From positions 3,742,722-3,806,721 of the forward strand of contig OY282381.1 in NCBI GenBank assembly GCA_958295915.1: a stretch of DNA of 64,000 bases, read 5' to 3'. The notes under the pieces are model-generated. The model had not been told where the DNA came from and did not search any database. It saw only the letters and a list, made by a program, of their open reading frames with translations. The translations under genes and the position numbers were made by a program. Positions 54,059 to 61,739 of this stretch are shown in pieces (position 1 is the stretch's first letter; each line of letters opens with the position of its first letter). Source of the stretch: an uncultured Caldilineaceae bacterium. GTDB lineage: Bacteria > Chloroflexota > Anaerolineae > Caldilineales > Caldilineaceae.

Positions 54059-55834
54059 CTACTCGGCGATATAGATACGCGAGATGTCCTGGTCATTGCC
54101 CCAGTGAAAGCCGGTGATGCCCTGAGAGTCTGGTTCACGGACCGTGCCTTGTATCCACGGCTGCACCAGATCGCCAGCCCAGCGATGCGCAATGAAGATG
54201 CCGCCGACGTCGTCCACCAAAACGCGCTCGGCTTCACGGAACATCTGATCGCGGAGTTCCGGGTTTCCAACCAGGCCAGCGGCCTCGGTGACCAAAGCGT
54301 CGAACTCGTCATTCTTCCAGGAGTGGCGACCGCCCGATTTCCAGACGTTGCCCAGCAGGTTGGCCGGGTCCAGGAAGTCCATACCATAGTCTACAGCGCC
54401 GAACGTCAACTCAGTGGGTTTGGCGTTCAGAGCGTCCATGTAGATCTTGCGGTCCACATTGGAGATCTCGATGTCAATGTTCAGACATTCTGAAATGGAC
54501 GCGGCAACGGCCTGATAGACAGCAGACATCGCCGGCGCTTCCCCCCGCAGCATCATAACCTGATCGGGGAAGCCTTCGCCGCCAGGATAGCCGGCCGCGG
54601 TCAGATGCTCGTTGGCCAGGTCGCAATCGTAGTTCTGATATTCCCTCAGGGCGCCCTCGGTGTCAGAAGACGGGTACCCCGGCATCAGCATCGAATAGGC
54701 CGACATCGCCTTGATCTCGCCGTAGACGTTCTGGATAATGTTTTCCCGGTCCACAGCATGGGCGAAGGCCTTGCGAACATCCAGATCGCTGAAGGGTTCG
54801 GTGAACGTGTCGAACAGAAGATAGTCGGTGCGGAAATCACCGAAATGGCGCAGATAGTTGCCGGCCATCTCCTCATCCCGCAGGATCAGTTCAAAGTCGG
54901 CCGGCGTCAGCATGGCGTTTTCCACAGAGTCGATATCGCCGTTCTGATAGGCGGCAAAAAAAGTGCTGGGATCCATGTAGTAGCATTCGATACGTTTCAA
55001 CAACGGCTTGCGGAATCCGTTGTACATCGGGTTGGCCTCCACGGCAATGATAGTGCCCGGATCAAATTCAGCCAGAATGAACGGGCCAGAGGAGACCGTC
55101 GTTTCCAGACTGCTGTTGTAGTAAGGGCCATGCTCTTCCAGGGCCTTCTTCTGCAGTGTGAACGCGAACTTCATCACACCGGGCAGAGGCAGGAAGACGT
55201 TCTCCGTCTCCACTTCAAGCGTCAGGTCATCCACAGCCCGCACGCCCAGTTCCTCAGGCGGTAGCTCGCCGGCAATGATCTTGCTCCAGTTCTTGATGCC
55301 GCCATCAGCCAGGAAGCTGTAGAACCAGGAGAAGTCCCAACCGTGTTCGGGGGTCGCGGTGAGACGGAAAGTGGCCTCGTAATCATAGGCCGTTAATGGA
55401 GTGCCGTCGCTCCAGACCTGACCCGGGCGCAAGTGGAAAGTCCAGACCTTGCCGTCTTCTGAGACGTCCCAGCTCTCGGCCACCCCGGGAATTACATTGA
55501 AGTCCTTGTCCAGCGAGACCAAGGTATCTTGGAACAGATCAGCAAGGCAGTAACGGTTATAAGTCGCCACCGCGAAGTCAAAGGTGGTCGCGCTTTGGTT
55601 GATGTCGACGGGGATCCGATAGACTTGCTCGTCATAAGGCCGAGCATCAGCCGGCAACTCTTCACCGTAAATCGTGACGTTGGCTGCCGGCTCCTCGGCC
55701 ACTTCCTCAGATGCCGGCTCTTCTACCGCTGGCGCGGCCGCCGACGCACAAGCCTGGAACAGCAACCCCAGGAGAAGAAGGAATAGGAGTCCATATACAG
55801 ACCAGATCCGCATGGGAAAAGGATGAAGTTGCAT
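54059..55834 (-). CDS. ABC transporter binding lipoprotein, peptide/nickel family 5, copy 1
   Basis: 591 residues. Signal peptide with lipobox LLFQAC, a short acidic linker (VEEPASEEVAEEPA), then the SBP_bac_5 domain: PGVAESWDVSEDGKVWTFHL, VWSDGTPLTAYDYEATFRLT and DVRKAFAHAVDRENIIQNVY. Such proteins bind peptides, oligosaccharides or metal chelates for Dpp/Opp-type importers. The sequence is almost the same as the second copy at 59754. Its ribosome site is weakened: AAAGAAAAC in place of the AAAGGAGC upstream of copy 2. It has no intact permease next to it, so it would depend on the permeases at 57764-59640. Confidence 0.85.
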   Translation of the reverse strand: MQLHPFPMRIWSVYGLLFLLLLGLLFQACASAAAPAVEEPASEEVAEEPAANVTIYGEELPADARPYDEQVYRIPVDINQSATTFDFAVATYNRYCLADLFQDTLVSLDKDFNVIPGVAESWDVSEDGKVWTFHLRPGQVWSDGTPLTAYDYEATFRLTATPEHGWDFSWFYSFLADGGIKNWSKIIAGELPPEELGVRAVDDLTLEVETENVFLPLPGVMKFAFTLQKKALEEHGPYYNSSLETTVSSGPFILAEFDPGTIIAVEANPMYNGFRKPLLKRIECYYMDPSTFFAAYQNGDIDSVENAMLTPADFELILRDEEMAGNYLRHFGDFRTDYLLFDTFTEPFSDLDVRKAFAHAVDRENIIQNVYGEIKAMSAYSMLMPGYPSSDTEGALREYQNYDCDLANEHLTAAGYPGGEGFPDQVMMLRGEAPAMSAVYQAVAASISECLNIDIEISNVDRKIYMDALNAKPTELTFGAVDYGMDFLDPANLLGNVWKSGGRHSWKNDEFDALVTEAAGLVGNPELRDQMFREAERVLVDDVGGIFIAHRWAGDLVQPWIQGTVREPDSQGITGFHWGNDQDISRIYIAE

Positions 55835-55960
55835 TGCTGTTTTCTTTAGTCTTTGCTGAATACGAGATCGAATTTGTCATTTAGACCCTATGCTGGCCAG
55901 AACTTGAAAAGAGGCCCCGGATGAGATGCCTTTGGAAGTTGAAAGTCTCCATTCCTGGCT

Positions 55961-56010
55961 GAGCATGAGCGCCCTTCAGGTGTTGAACTGACGGGAATGC
56001 CGCATTGAGG
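55961..56010 (+). repeat. Diverged single copy of the 47-bp repeat
   Basis: GAGCATGAGCGCCCTTCAGG, then TGTTGAACTGACGGGAATGC and CGCATTGAGG. Compared with 3957-4143 a few bases differ and one base is lost; the mini-frame is cut after 8 codons. Confidence 0.85.
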
Positions 56011-56039
56011 ATTGGTTCTTTGCCGACGCTTATTTGTAT

Positions 56040-57128
56040 TCAAGAACGTTGTTGGCGCAGTCGGGCCAACTCGGCTTCCAACGCTTGCGCCCGTTCTTCG
56101 GCTGCTCGGCGGGCCGCCGCTTCCGTATCGGCTCGCCGCGCTTCCAGCGTAGCCTGTTCCTCCGCCCGCTGGCGGGCCGTCGCTTCCGTATCGGCTCGCT
56201 GCGCTTCCCTATCCGCCCTGGCGACAGCGGCCTGATATCCGGGCAGGACATACCCACTATACACCTCGTCCAGAGCCAACTCTTCTATATCCGGCCGCCG
56301 AAACAGATCTCTCCGCCGAAACTGGAACCCAGGCAACACCGCGGAGCGGATCACACCCTCCGCATCGGGCTGAATCTCTTCGTAGCGCCCACCCGCGCCG
56401 AGGCGATAGAAGCGCATGTGCCGGCCGCTGGGATCGAGAATGAAGTATTCCTGCACCCCAGCCAGAGCATAGTCCCTCTTCTTCTCCTCCGTATCCCGAC
56501 GCGCCTCCGCCAGTGTCGAATCGGACACCGACTCCACGCACATATCGCAGACCCCCTTAAACGCCCGATCATCCTCCTCCCAAGGCGTCCGGTTGTCAAA
56601 CCGAACCACGCCGATGTCCGGCTTGCGTACCGCCTCCCGCATCCCGGACAGCTCTGCCGGGTCCGGCATGGTCAGATTGAAGCCGGTCTCCAGATTGATC
56701 AGCCTGGCAATCGGTTGGGAGCTCCCGTCGCCGCGTCCGCGGGCTCCATGGACCCTTTGGCTTTGCGTATAGCGGCGCATGAGGTCGAGAAACCAATTGT
56801 AGAGCTCGATTTGAGAGGGTGTGGGCAAGGGTTTGGCCTCCAGGATGCCGTTGTTCCATTCATAGCTGACGTCGATGTCCGGGTAGGGGTGTTCATACCA
56901 CTTGGCCCAGTACTCTGCCTTGGAGACATAGCGGCCATCGTCGGGCGCAAGGGGGCTGACCGCCGTGTCGGATGTCTCTTCCTCCCATCTGCCGGGTATG
57001 CCTGTATCATCCGCCGGGCGACCGTTGACCTGCTCTACCTGTTCCCGAGGCGCGTCACGCAACGCCGCTTTGGACAGGGCAATCTCCGAGGGTTTCAGGA
57101 TCGTTGCCCTGTTCAATTTGGGTTCCAT
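56040..57128 (-). CDS. Uma2-family (DUF820) nuclease-like protein, copy 1
   Basis: 362 residues from ATG 57128, with AGGAGG upstream. The Uma2 domain (about 60-240) is of the PD-(D/E)xK type: PDIGVV with the first Asp, VESVS with Glu and EKKRDYALAGVQEYFILD with Lys. The last 100 residues are Ala/Glu/Arg-rich and should form a long coiled coil (RADREAQRADTEATARQRAE, ending ALEAELARLRQQRS). Uma2 proteins are abundant in cyanobacteria and Chloroflexota; nuclease activity is inferred from fold and the biological role is unknown. The duplicate at 61740 has three more coiled-coil repeats. Confidence 0.82.
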   Translation of the reverse strand: MEPKLNRATILKPSEIALSKAALRDAPREQVEQVNGRPADDTGIPGRWEEETSDTAVSPLAPDDGRYVSKAEYWAKWYEHPYPDIDVSYEWNNGILEAKPLPTPSQIELYNWFLDLMRRYTQSQRVHGARGRGDGSSQPIARLINLETGFNLTMPDPAELSGMREAVRKPDIGVVRFDNRTPWEEDDRAFKGVCDMCVESVSDSTLAEARRDTEEKKRDYALAGVQEYFILDPSGRHMRFYRLGAGGRYEEIQPDAEGVIRSAVLPGFQFRRRDLFRRPDIEELALDEVYSGYVLPGYQAAVARADREAQRADTEATARQRAEEQATLEARRADTEAAARRAAEERAQALEAELARLRQQRS

Positions 57129-57152
57129 GCTCCCTCCTCTCACCCTGACATA

Positions 57153-57236
57153 AGTCATGAAGGACGCAGCCTCGCTACTGAGAAACAGCGCCACCGCAGC
57201 GATCTCCTCCGGCCTGCCGATCCGCCCCAGTGGTGA
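57153..57236 (-). pseudogene. C-terminal fragment of a short-chain dehydrogenase gene
   Basis: In frame upstream of the Uma2 start, codons read PLGRIGRPEEIAAVALFLSS then EAASFMT, the classical C-terminal signature of SDR oxidoreductases. Only about 28 codons remain. It abuts the duplication boundary and is absent from the corresponding place next to copy 2. Confidence 0.75.
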
Positions 57237-57290
57237 GTGGTGTTCTGGCCACCTGACCACTGGTTTTCTCTCTCCTCACTACTCTAGCGA
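57229..57290 (+). repeat. Right half of the composite hairpin/heptamer element
   Basis: AGTGGTGAGTGGTGTTCTGG, heptamers CCACCTGACCACTGG, and the right arm TTTTCTCTCTCCTCAC. It supplies the last codons and the TAG stop (57279-57281) of the cytochrome gene on the minus strand. Confidence 0.7.
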
Positions 57291-57758
57291 TGTCAGATAA
57301 GCGTATACCGCCTTGAGTCCGTCCGGGCTGATTTTCGTTGGGCCGAAGAGATGATCGGGGCCCAACGCTCCGCCCGTGCGTATCAGATCATCGAACGCGG
57401 CTGTGCTTAACTGCAGCCCAATGAGCGATACTGCCTGATCTGTGCCGATCGCGCCTGCTCCGTGGCACTCTGCGCAGCGATTGCCGTAAATGAACTCGCC
57501 AGTCGCAACATCTGGTCCGGCCGCGTCCGCTTTCTTGTCCGCTTCGCTGGCCTCTTTCAGATCCACAACTGCCGTAGGCTGATCGAAGCGAGCCGCCGGC
57601 ATTGTCGGTACAATGCGCCGGTCGCTGGCCGCCGGCACAGTGTCGCTGTGGTTTTCTCCGCCGGACGATATATCGTCATCGCCCCTTCCACATCCCACGA
57701 GCAAAACAAGGCACAGCAGAACAACAGCCAAGCGCGGCGCGTAGTGTTTGGTGTTCAT
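57279..57758 (-). CDS. c-type cytochrome lipoprotein
   Basis: 159 residues from ATG 57758 (GTG 57767 is an alternative overlapping the permease stop). Signal peptide with lipobox VLLVGC, a polar linker, then one haem site CAECH near residue 95 in GEFIYGNRCAECHGAGAIG. The axial Met expected of class I cytochromes is not obvious: the C-terminal part reads LFGPTKISPDGLKAVYAYLT. It probably carries electrons at the outer membrane face. Its place after two peptide permease genes has no clear meaning. The stop codon comes from a repeat arm. Confidence 0.75.
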   Translation of the reverse strand: MNTKHYAPRLAVVLLCLVLLVGCGRGDDDISSGGENHSDTVPAASDRRIVPTMPAARFDQPTAVVDLKEASEADKKADAAGPDVATGEFIYGNRCAECHGAGAIGTDQAVSLIGLQLSTAAFDDLIRTGGALGPDHLFGPTKISPDGLKAVYAYLTSLE

Positions 57759-57763
57759 TCGCC

Positions 57764-58669
57764 TCACTCCATCATCTTCGGATCCAGCGCGTCCCGCAAG
57801 CCATCACCGACAAACGAGAAGCCGAGCATTGCCAGAGCTACCGCCACCGTGGGGAAGAGGGCCAGATGCCAGTAGACCCGCACATACGCGTTGCTGACGC
57901 CGACCATTTTCCCCCAACTCGGGATGGGGTCGTTGATGCCGATGCCCAGGAAACTCAGACCGGCCTCGCCGAAAATCGCCGCGGGGATGCCGAAACTGAT
58001 GGCCACCAGAATCGGTGTCAGAGCGTTAGGAAGCAGATGGCGCACAATAATTCGATTCCGACCCACCCCCAGGCAACGAGCCGCCTCTATATATTCTTTC
58101 TCCCGTAGCGACAGAATTTGCCCCCGAGTCAGGCGAGCGATGCCGATCCAACTGGTAATGCTGAGAGCGAAGATCACTTTTGTGATACCACCGCCCCAGA
58201 CAGAAATGATCAGAATGGAAAACATCAGACCAGGAAAGGCAGTCATACTGTCGATAAAACGGGAGATAACAAAATCCGTGCGTCCACCCATATAGCCAGC
58301 AAGGCTGCCTAACGGAACGCCAATCAGGCATGCAATCGCCTGCACAGCAATGCCTACAGTCATAGACGTGCGCGCGCCGTAAATGAGCCGGCTCATATAG
58401 TCCCGGCCTACTTCATCTGTGCCGAGTGGGTGGCCTGGCAGGTCAAAGGGCATGCGCAGGACGCGATCGAAATATACCTTATCGTAGGGATATGGAGCGA
58501 CCAGGTCGGCGAATATCGCCAGAAACAGAAAAAACAGAACGATTGTCAGGCCGAAAACAGCCAGCCGATTGCGGAGGAACCGGCGGGCCGCGTCCTGCCA
58601 CAGCGTACGGTGCTTGTCACTCCCTGATGACGATGCTACGTTCATGCCTGCCGCAGCCTCGGAAGTCAC
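57764..58669 (-). CDS. Peptide/nickel-type ABC transporter permease, DppC family
   Basis: 301 residues from GTG 58669, which follows GGAGG by 6 bases and overlaps the preceding TAG stop by one base. Six helices and the family motifs: HPLGTDEVGRDYMSRLIYGA, then the EAA loop REKEYIEAARCLGVGRNRII, and the end FSFVGDGLRDALDPKMME. It is the second membrane subunit of the importer. The longer open frame to 58753 is out of family. Confidence 0.9.
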   Translation of the reverse strand: MTSEAAAGMNVASSSGSDKHRTLWQDAARRFLRNRLAVFGLTIVLFFLFLAIFADLVAPYPYDKVYFDRVLRMPFDLPGHPLGTDEVGRDYMSRLIYGARTSMTVGIAVQAIACLIGVPLGSLAGYMGGRTDFVISRFIDSMTAFPGLMFSILIISVWGGGITKVIFALSITSWIGIARLTRGQILSLREKEYIEAARCLGVGRNRIIVRHLLPNALTPILVAISFGIPAAIFGEAGLSFLGIGINDPIPSWGKMVGVSNAYVRVYWHLALFPTVAVALAMLGFSFVGDGLRDALDPKMME

Positions 58670-59640
58670 TACGCGCCTCCTTCTGCGCCCAACCGCACCC
58701 GCGGGTCGATCCAGGTATAGAGGATATCCGTGAACAGATAGGTTAAGCTCCATAAAAAGGCGATGAGCAAAAAGAGGGCCATAATCATAGGATAATCTCG
58801 ATTGAAGATGCTGGTAACGAAAAATTTGCCCAGGCCATTGATGCGGAACACCGCTTCGATAAAAATACTGCCTGTCAGTAGGTTGGGAATGATGACACCC
58901 AGAGCCGTCACCATCGGAATCAGCGCGTTGCGCAGGATATGCCGGAACATAATCGTCCGGTTTCCCAGCCCTTTCGCTTTGGCTGTACGGGTAAAGTCCT
59001 GACGCATGACATCCACCATACTGGCGCGAGTATAGCGGGCGATGATCGCTAACGGCCCGAGGGCGTAAGCGACCACCGGCATAATCCAGTCGCTACAGAT
59101 GAACGCGCCGCCGATCAGACAACTTTCGGATGCGTTCCACCCACCCATCGGCAGCCATTTGAGACGCACGGCAAAAAATAGAATAAGCCACAGCGCCACC
59201 ACAAAGCTGGGCACTGTGATCCCCAGCATCGCGATAAAGGTCGTGACGTTGTCGATCCAGGAATTCTGGTGATAAGCGGCGTAGATCCCCAGAGTGATGC
59301 CCAAACCGAACGCCACAAGCACAGTCGTCAGCCCCACTTGCGCTGTCACCTTCCAGCTTTTGGCAATCAGGGCTGTCACAGTAGTCGTCGGTTGCTGGTA
59401 GGGGATACCGAAGTCAAAGCGCAGAACTACATTTTTCATGTAGTTCAGGTACTGGACATGAATCGGTTTGTCGAGGCCGTATTTACGCAGAATGTTTTCT
59501 TTGGCAGCCGGCGGCAACGGAGCCTTGGTTTCGTCAAAGGGGCCGCCAGGTACCTGGTGCATGAGGAAAAACGTGACGATTGAGACGACAAACAGGACAA
59601 GAATCAATGAAAGAATCCGTCCCAGGATGTAACGCGCCAT
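58669..59640 (-). CDS. Peptide/nickel-type ABC transporter permease, DppB family
   Basis: 323 residues from ATG 59640. Six helices; N terminus [20 protein letters not shown], the [11 protein letters not shown] segment, the EAA loop [20 protein letters not shown] and the C-terminal [19 protein letters not shown] are all typical. It is the only intact DppB gene here; its first 257 bp are duplicated at 53839. The ATPase subunits are not in the window. It follows the second binding-protein gene by 113 bp. Confidence 0.9.
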   Translation of the reverse strand: MARYILGRILSLILVLFVVSIVTFFLMHQVPGGPFDETKAPLPPAAKENILRKYGLDKPIHVQYLNYMKNVVLRFDFGIPYQQPTTTVTALIAKSWKVTAQVGLTTVLVAFGLGITLGIYAAYHQNSWIDNVTTFIAMLGITVPSFVVALWLILFFAVRLKWLPMGGWNASESCLIGGAFICSDWIMPVVAYALGPLAIIARYTRASMVDVMRQDFTRTAKAKGLGNRTIMFRHILRNALIPMVTALGVIIPNLLTGSIFIEAVFRINGLGKFFVTSIFNRDYPMIMALFLLIAFLWSLTYLFTDILYTWIDPRVRLGAEGGA

Positions 59641-59701
59641 AAGTTGCCCGAGAATCTGTAACCGGGAGGAGGAGGCCACAAAAGCGACCTCCCCCGCCCA
59701 T

Positions 59702-59749
59702 CTGGCCACTGACCACTAGCCACTGACCACTAGCCACTGACCACTAGCG
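59702..59749 (+). repeat. Heptamer repeat, six units
   Basis: CTGGCCACTGACCACTAGCC and further CACTGAC/CACTAGC steps, alternately spaced by exactly seven bases. It lies just after the binding-protein stop. Confidence 0.92.
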
Positions 59750-59753
59750 TTCG

Positions 59754-61535
59754 CTACTCGGCGATATAGATACGCGAGATGTCCTGGTCATTGCCCCAGT
59801 GAAAGCCGGTGATGCCCTGAGAGTCTGGTTCACGGACCGTGCCTTGTATCCACGGCTGCACCAGATCGCCAGCCCAGCGATGCGCAATGAAGATGCCGCC
59901 GACGTCGTCCACCAAAATGCGCTCGGCTTCACGGAACATCTGATCGCGGAGTTCCGGGTTTCCAACCAGACCAGCGGCCTCGGTGACCAAAGCGTCGAAC
60001 TCGTCATTCTTCCAGGAGTGGCGACCGCCCGATTTCCAGACGTTGCCCAGCAGGTTGGCCGGGTCCAGGAAGTCCATACCATAGTCTACAGCGCCGAACG
60101 TCAACTCAGTGGGTTTGGCGTTCAGAGCGTCCATGTAGATCTTGCGGTCCACATTGGAGATCTCGATGTCAATGTTCAGACATTCTGAAATGGACGCGGC
60201 AACGGCCTGATAGACAGCAGACATCGCCGGCGCTTCCCCCCGCAGCATCATAACCTGATCGGGGAAGCCTTCGCCGCCAGGATAGCCGGCCGCGGTCAGA
60301 TGCTCGTTGGCCAGGTCGCAATCGTAGTTCTGATATTCCCTCAGGGCGCCCTCGGTGTCAGAAGACGGGTACCCCGGCATCAGCATCGAATAGGCCGACA
60401 TCGCCTTGATCTCGCCGTAGATGTTCTGGATAATGTTTTCCCGGTCCACAGCATGGGCGAAGGCCTTGCGAACATCCAGATCGCTGAAGGGTTCGGTGAA
60501 CGTGTCGAACAGAAGATAGTCGGTGCGGAAATCACCGAAATGGCGCAGATAGTTGCCGGCCATCTCCTCATCCCGCAGGATCAGTTCAAAGTCGGCCGGC
60601 GTCAGCGCGGCGTTTCCCACAGAGTCGATCTCGCCGTTCTGATAGGCGGCAAAAAAAGTGCTGGGATCCATGTAGTAGCATTCGATACGTTTCAACAACG
60701 GCTTGCGGAATCCGTTGTACATCGGGTTGGCTTCCACAGCAATGATAGTGCCCGGATCAAATTCAGCCAGAATGAACGGGCCAGAGGAGACCGTCGTTTC
60801 CAGACTGCTGTTGTAGTAAGGGCCATGCTCTTCCAGGGCCTTCTTCTGCAGTGTGAACGCGAACTTCATCACACCGGGCAGAGGCGGGAAGACCTTCTCC
60901 GTCTCCACTTCAAGCGTCAGGTCATCCACGGCCCGCACGCCCAGTTCCTCAGGCGGTAGCTCGCCGGCAATGATCTTGCTCCAGTTCTTGATGCCGCCAT
61001 CAGCCAGGAAGCTGTAGAACCAGGAGAAGTCCCAACCGTGTTCGGGGGTCGCGGTGAGACGGAAAGTGGCCTCGTAATCATAGGCCGTTAATGGAGTGCC
61101 GTCGCTCCAGACCTGACCCGGGCGCAGGTGGAAAGTCCAGACCTTGCCGTCTTCTGAGACGTCCCAGCTCTCGGCCACCCCGGGAATTACATTGAAGTCC
61201 TTGTCCAGCGAGACCAAGGTGTCTTGGAACAGATCAGCAAGGCAGTAACGGTTATAAACCGCCACCGCGAAGTCAAAGGTGGTCGCGCTTTGGTTGATGT
61301 CGACGGGAATCCGATAGACTTGCTCGTCATAAGGCCGAGCATCAGCCGGCAACTCTTCACCGTAAATCGTGACGTTGTCTGCCGGCTCCTCGGCCATTTC
61401 CTCAGATGCCGGCTCTTCTACCGCTGGCGCTGGCGCGGCCGCCGGCGCACAGGCCTGGAACAGCAACCCCAGGAGAAGAAGGAATGGGAGTCCATATACA
61501 GACCAGATCCGCATGGAAAAGGGATGAAGTTTCAT
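59754..61535 (-). CDS. ABC transporter binding lipoprotein, peptide/nickel family 5, copy 2
   Basis: 593 residues from ATG 61535, with AAAGGAG upstream. Lipobox LLFQAC and linker APAAAPAPAVEEPASEEMAE, then the same SBP_bac_5 domain as the 54059 copy; only scattered substitutions are seen, for instance in the linker and around residue 260 (EKVFPPLPG against ENVFLPLPG). It heads the intact operon with DppB- and DppC-type permeases and should be the main binding protein of this importer. Confidence 0.88.
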   Translation of the reverse strand: MKLHPFSMRIWSVYGLPFLLLLGLLFQACAPAAAPAPAVEEPASEEMAEEPADNVTIYGEELPADARPYDEQVYRIPVDINQSATTFDFAVAVYNRYCLADLFQDTLVSLDKDFNVIPGVAESWDVSEDGKVWTFHLRPGQVWSDGTPLTAYDYEATFRLTATPEHGWDFSWFYSFLADGGIKNWSKIIAGELPPEELGVRAVDDLTLEVETEKVFPPLPGVMKFAFTLQKKALEEHGPYYNSSLETTVSSGPFILAEFDPGTIIAVEANPMYNGFRKPLLKRIECYYMDPSTFFAAYQNGEIDSVGNAALTPADFELILRDEEMAGNYLRHFGDFRTDYLLFDTFTEPFSDLDVRKAFAHAVDRENIIQNIYGEIKAMSAYSMLMPGYPSSDTEGALREYQNYDCDLANEHLTAAGYPGGEGFPDQVMMLRGEAPAMSAVYQAVAASISECLNIDIEISNVDRKIYMDALNAKPTELTFGAVDYGMDFLDPANLLGNVWKSGGRHSWKNDEFDALVTEAAGLVGNPELRDQMFREAERILVDDVGGIFIAHRWAGDLVQPWIQGTVREPDSQGITGFHWGNDQDISRIYIAE

Positions 61536-61660
61536 TGCTAGCTCCTTTGTTTTTGCTGAATACGAGATCGAATTTGTCATTTGGACCCTATGCTGGCCAG
61601 AACTTGAAAAGAGGCCCCGGATGAGATGCCTTTGGAAGTTGAAAGTCTCCATTCCTGGCT

Positions 61661-61710
61661 GAGCATGAGCGCCCTTCAGGTGTTGAACTGACGGAAATGC
61701 CGCATTGAGG
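61661..61710 (+). repeat. Diverged single copy of the 47-bp repeat, second duplicate
   Basis: Same as 55961-56010 with one base different (GACGGAAATG for GACGGGAATG), showing that the repeat was present before the duplication. Confidence 0.85.
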
Positions 61711-61739
61711 ATTGGTTCTTTGCCGACGCTTATTTGTAT

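Larger units (their letters stand above)
53839..57153. repeat. Segmental duplication, copy 1 (shorter and decayed)
   Basis: Matches 59384-62979 from GTCGTCGGTTGCTGG at one end to CTGACATAA at the other. It contains the 5' part of a dppB gene, a binding-protein gene, a 47-bp repeat copy and a Uma2 gene. The copies are nearly identical in coding parts. Copy 1 lacks about 94 bp of dppB, about 40 bp between dppB and the binding protein, and three 42-bp units in the Uma2 gene. Confidence 0.9.

Noticed and set aside
56034..57236. Long plus-strand frame (400 codons) opposite the Uma2 gene; likewise 61734-63002 (422 codons)
   Set aside because: Both are mirror frames of the Ala/Glu/Arg-rich Uma2 genes, whose minus-strand product has a recognisable domain and ribosome site. 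The plus-strand products show no family.
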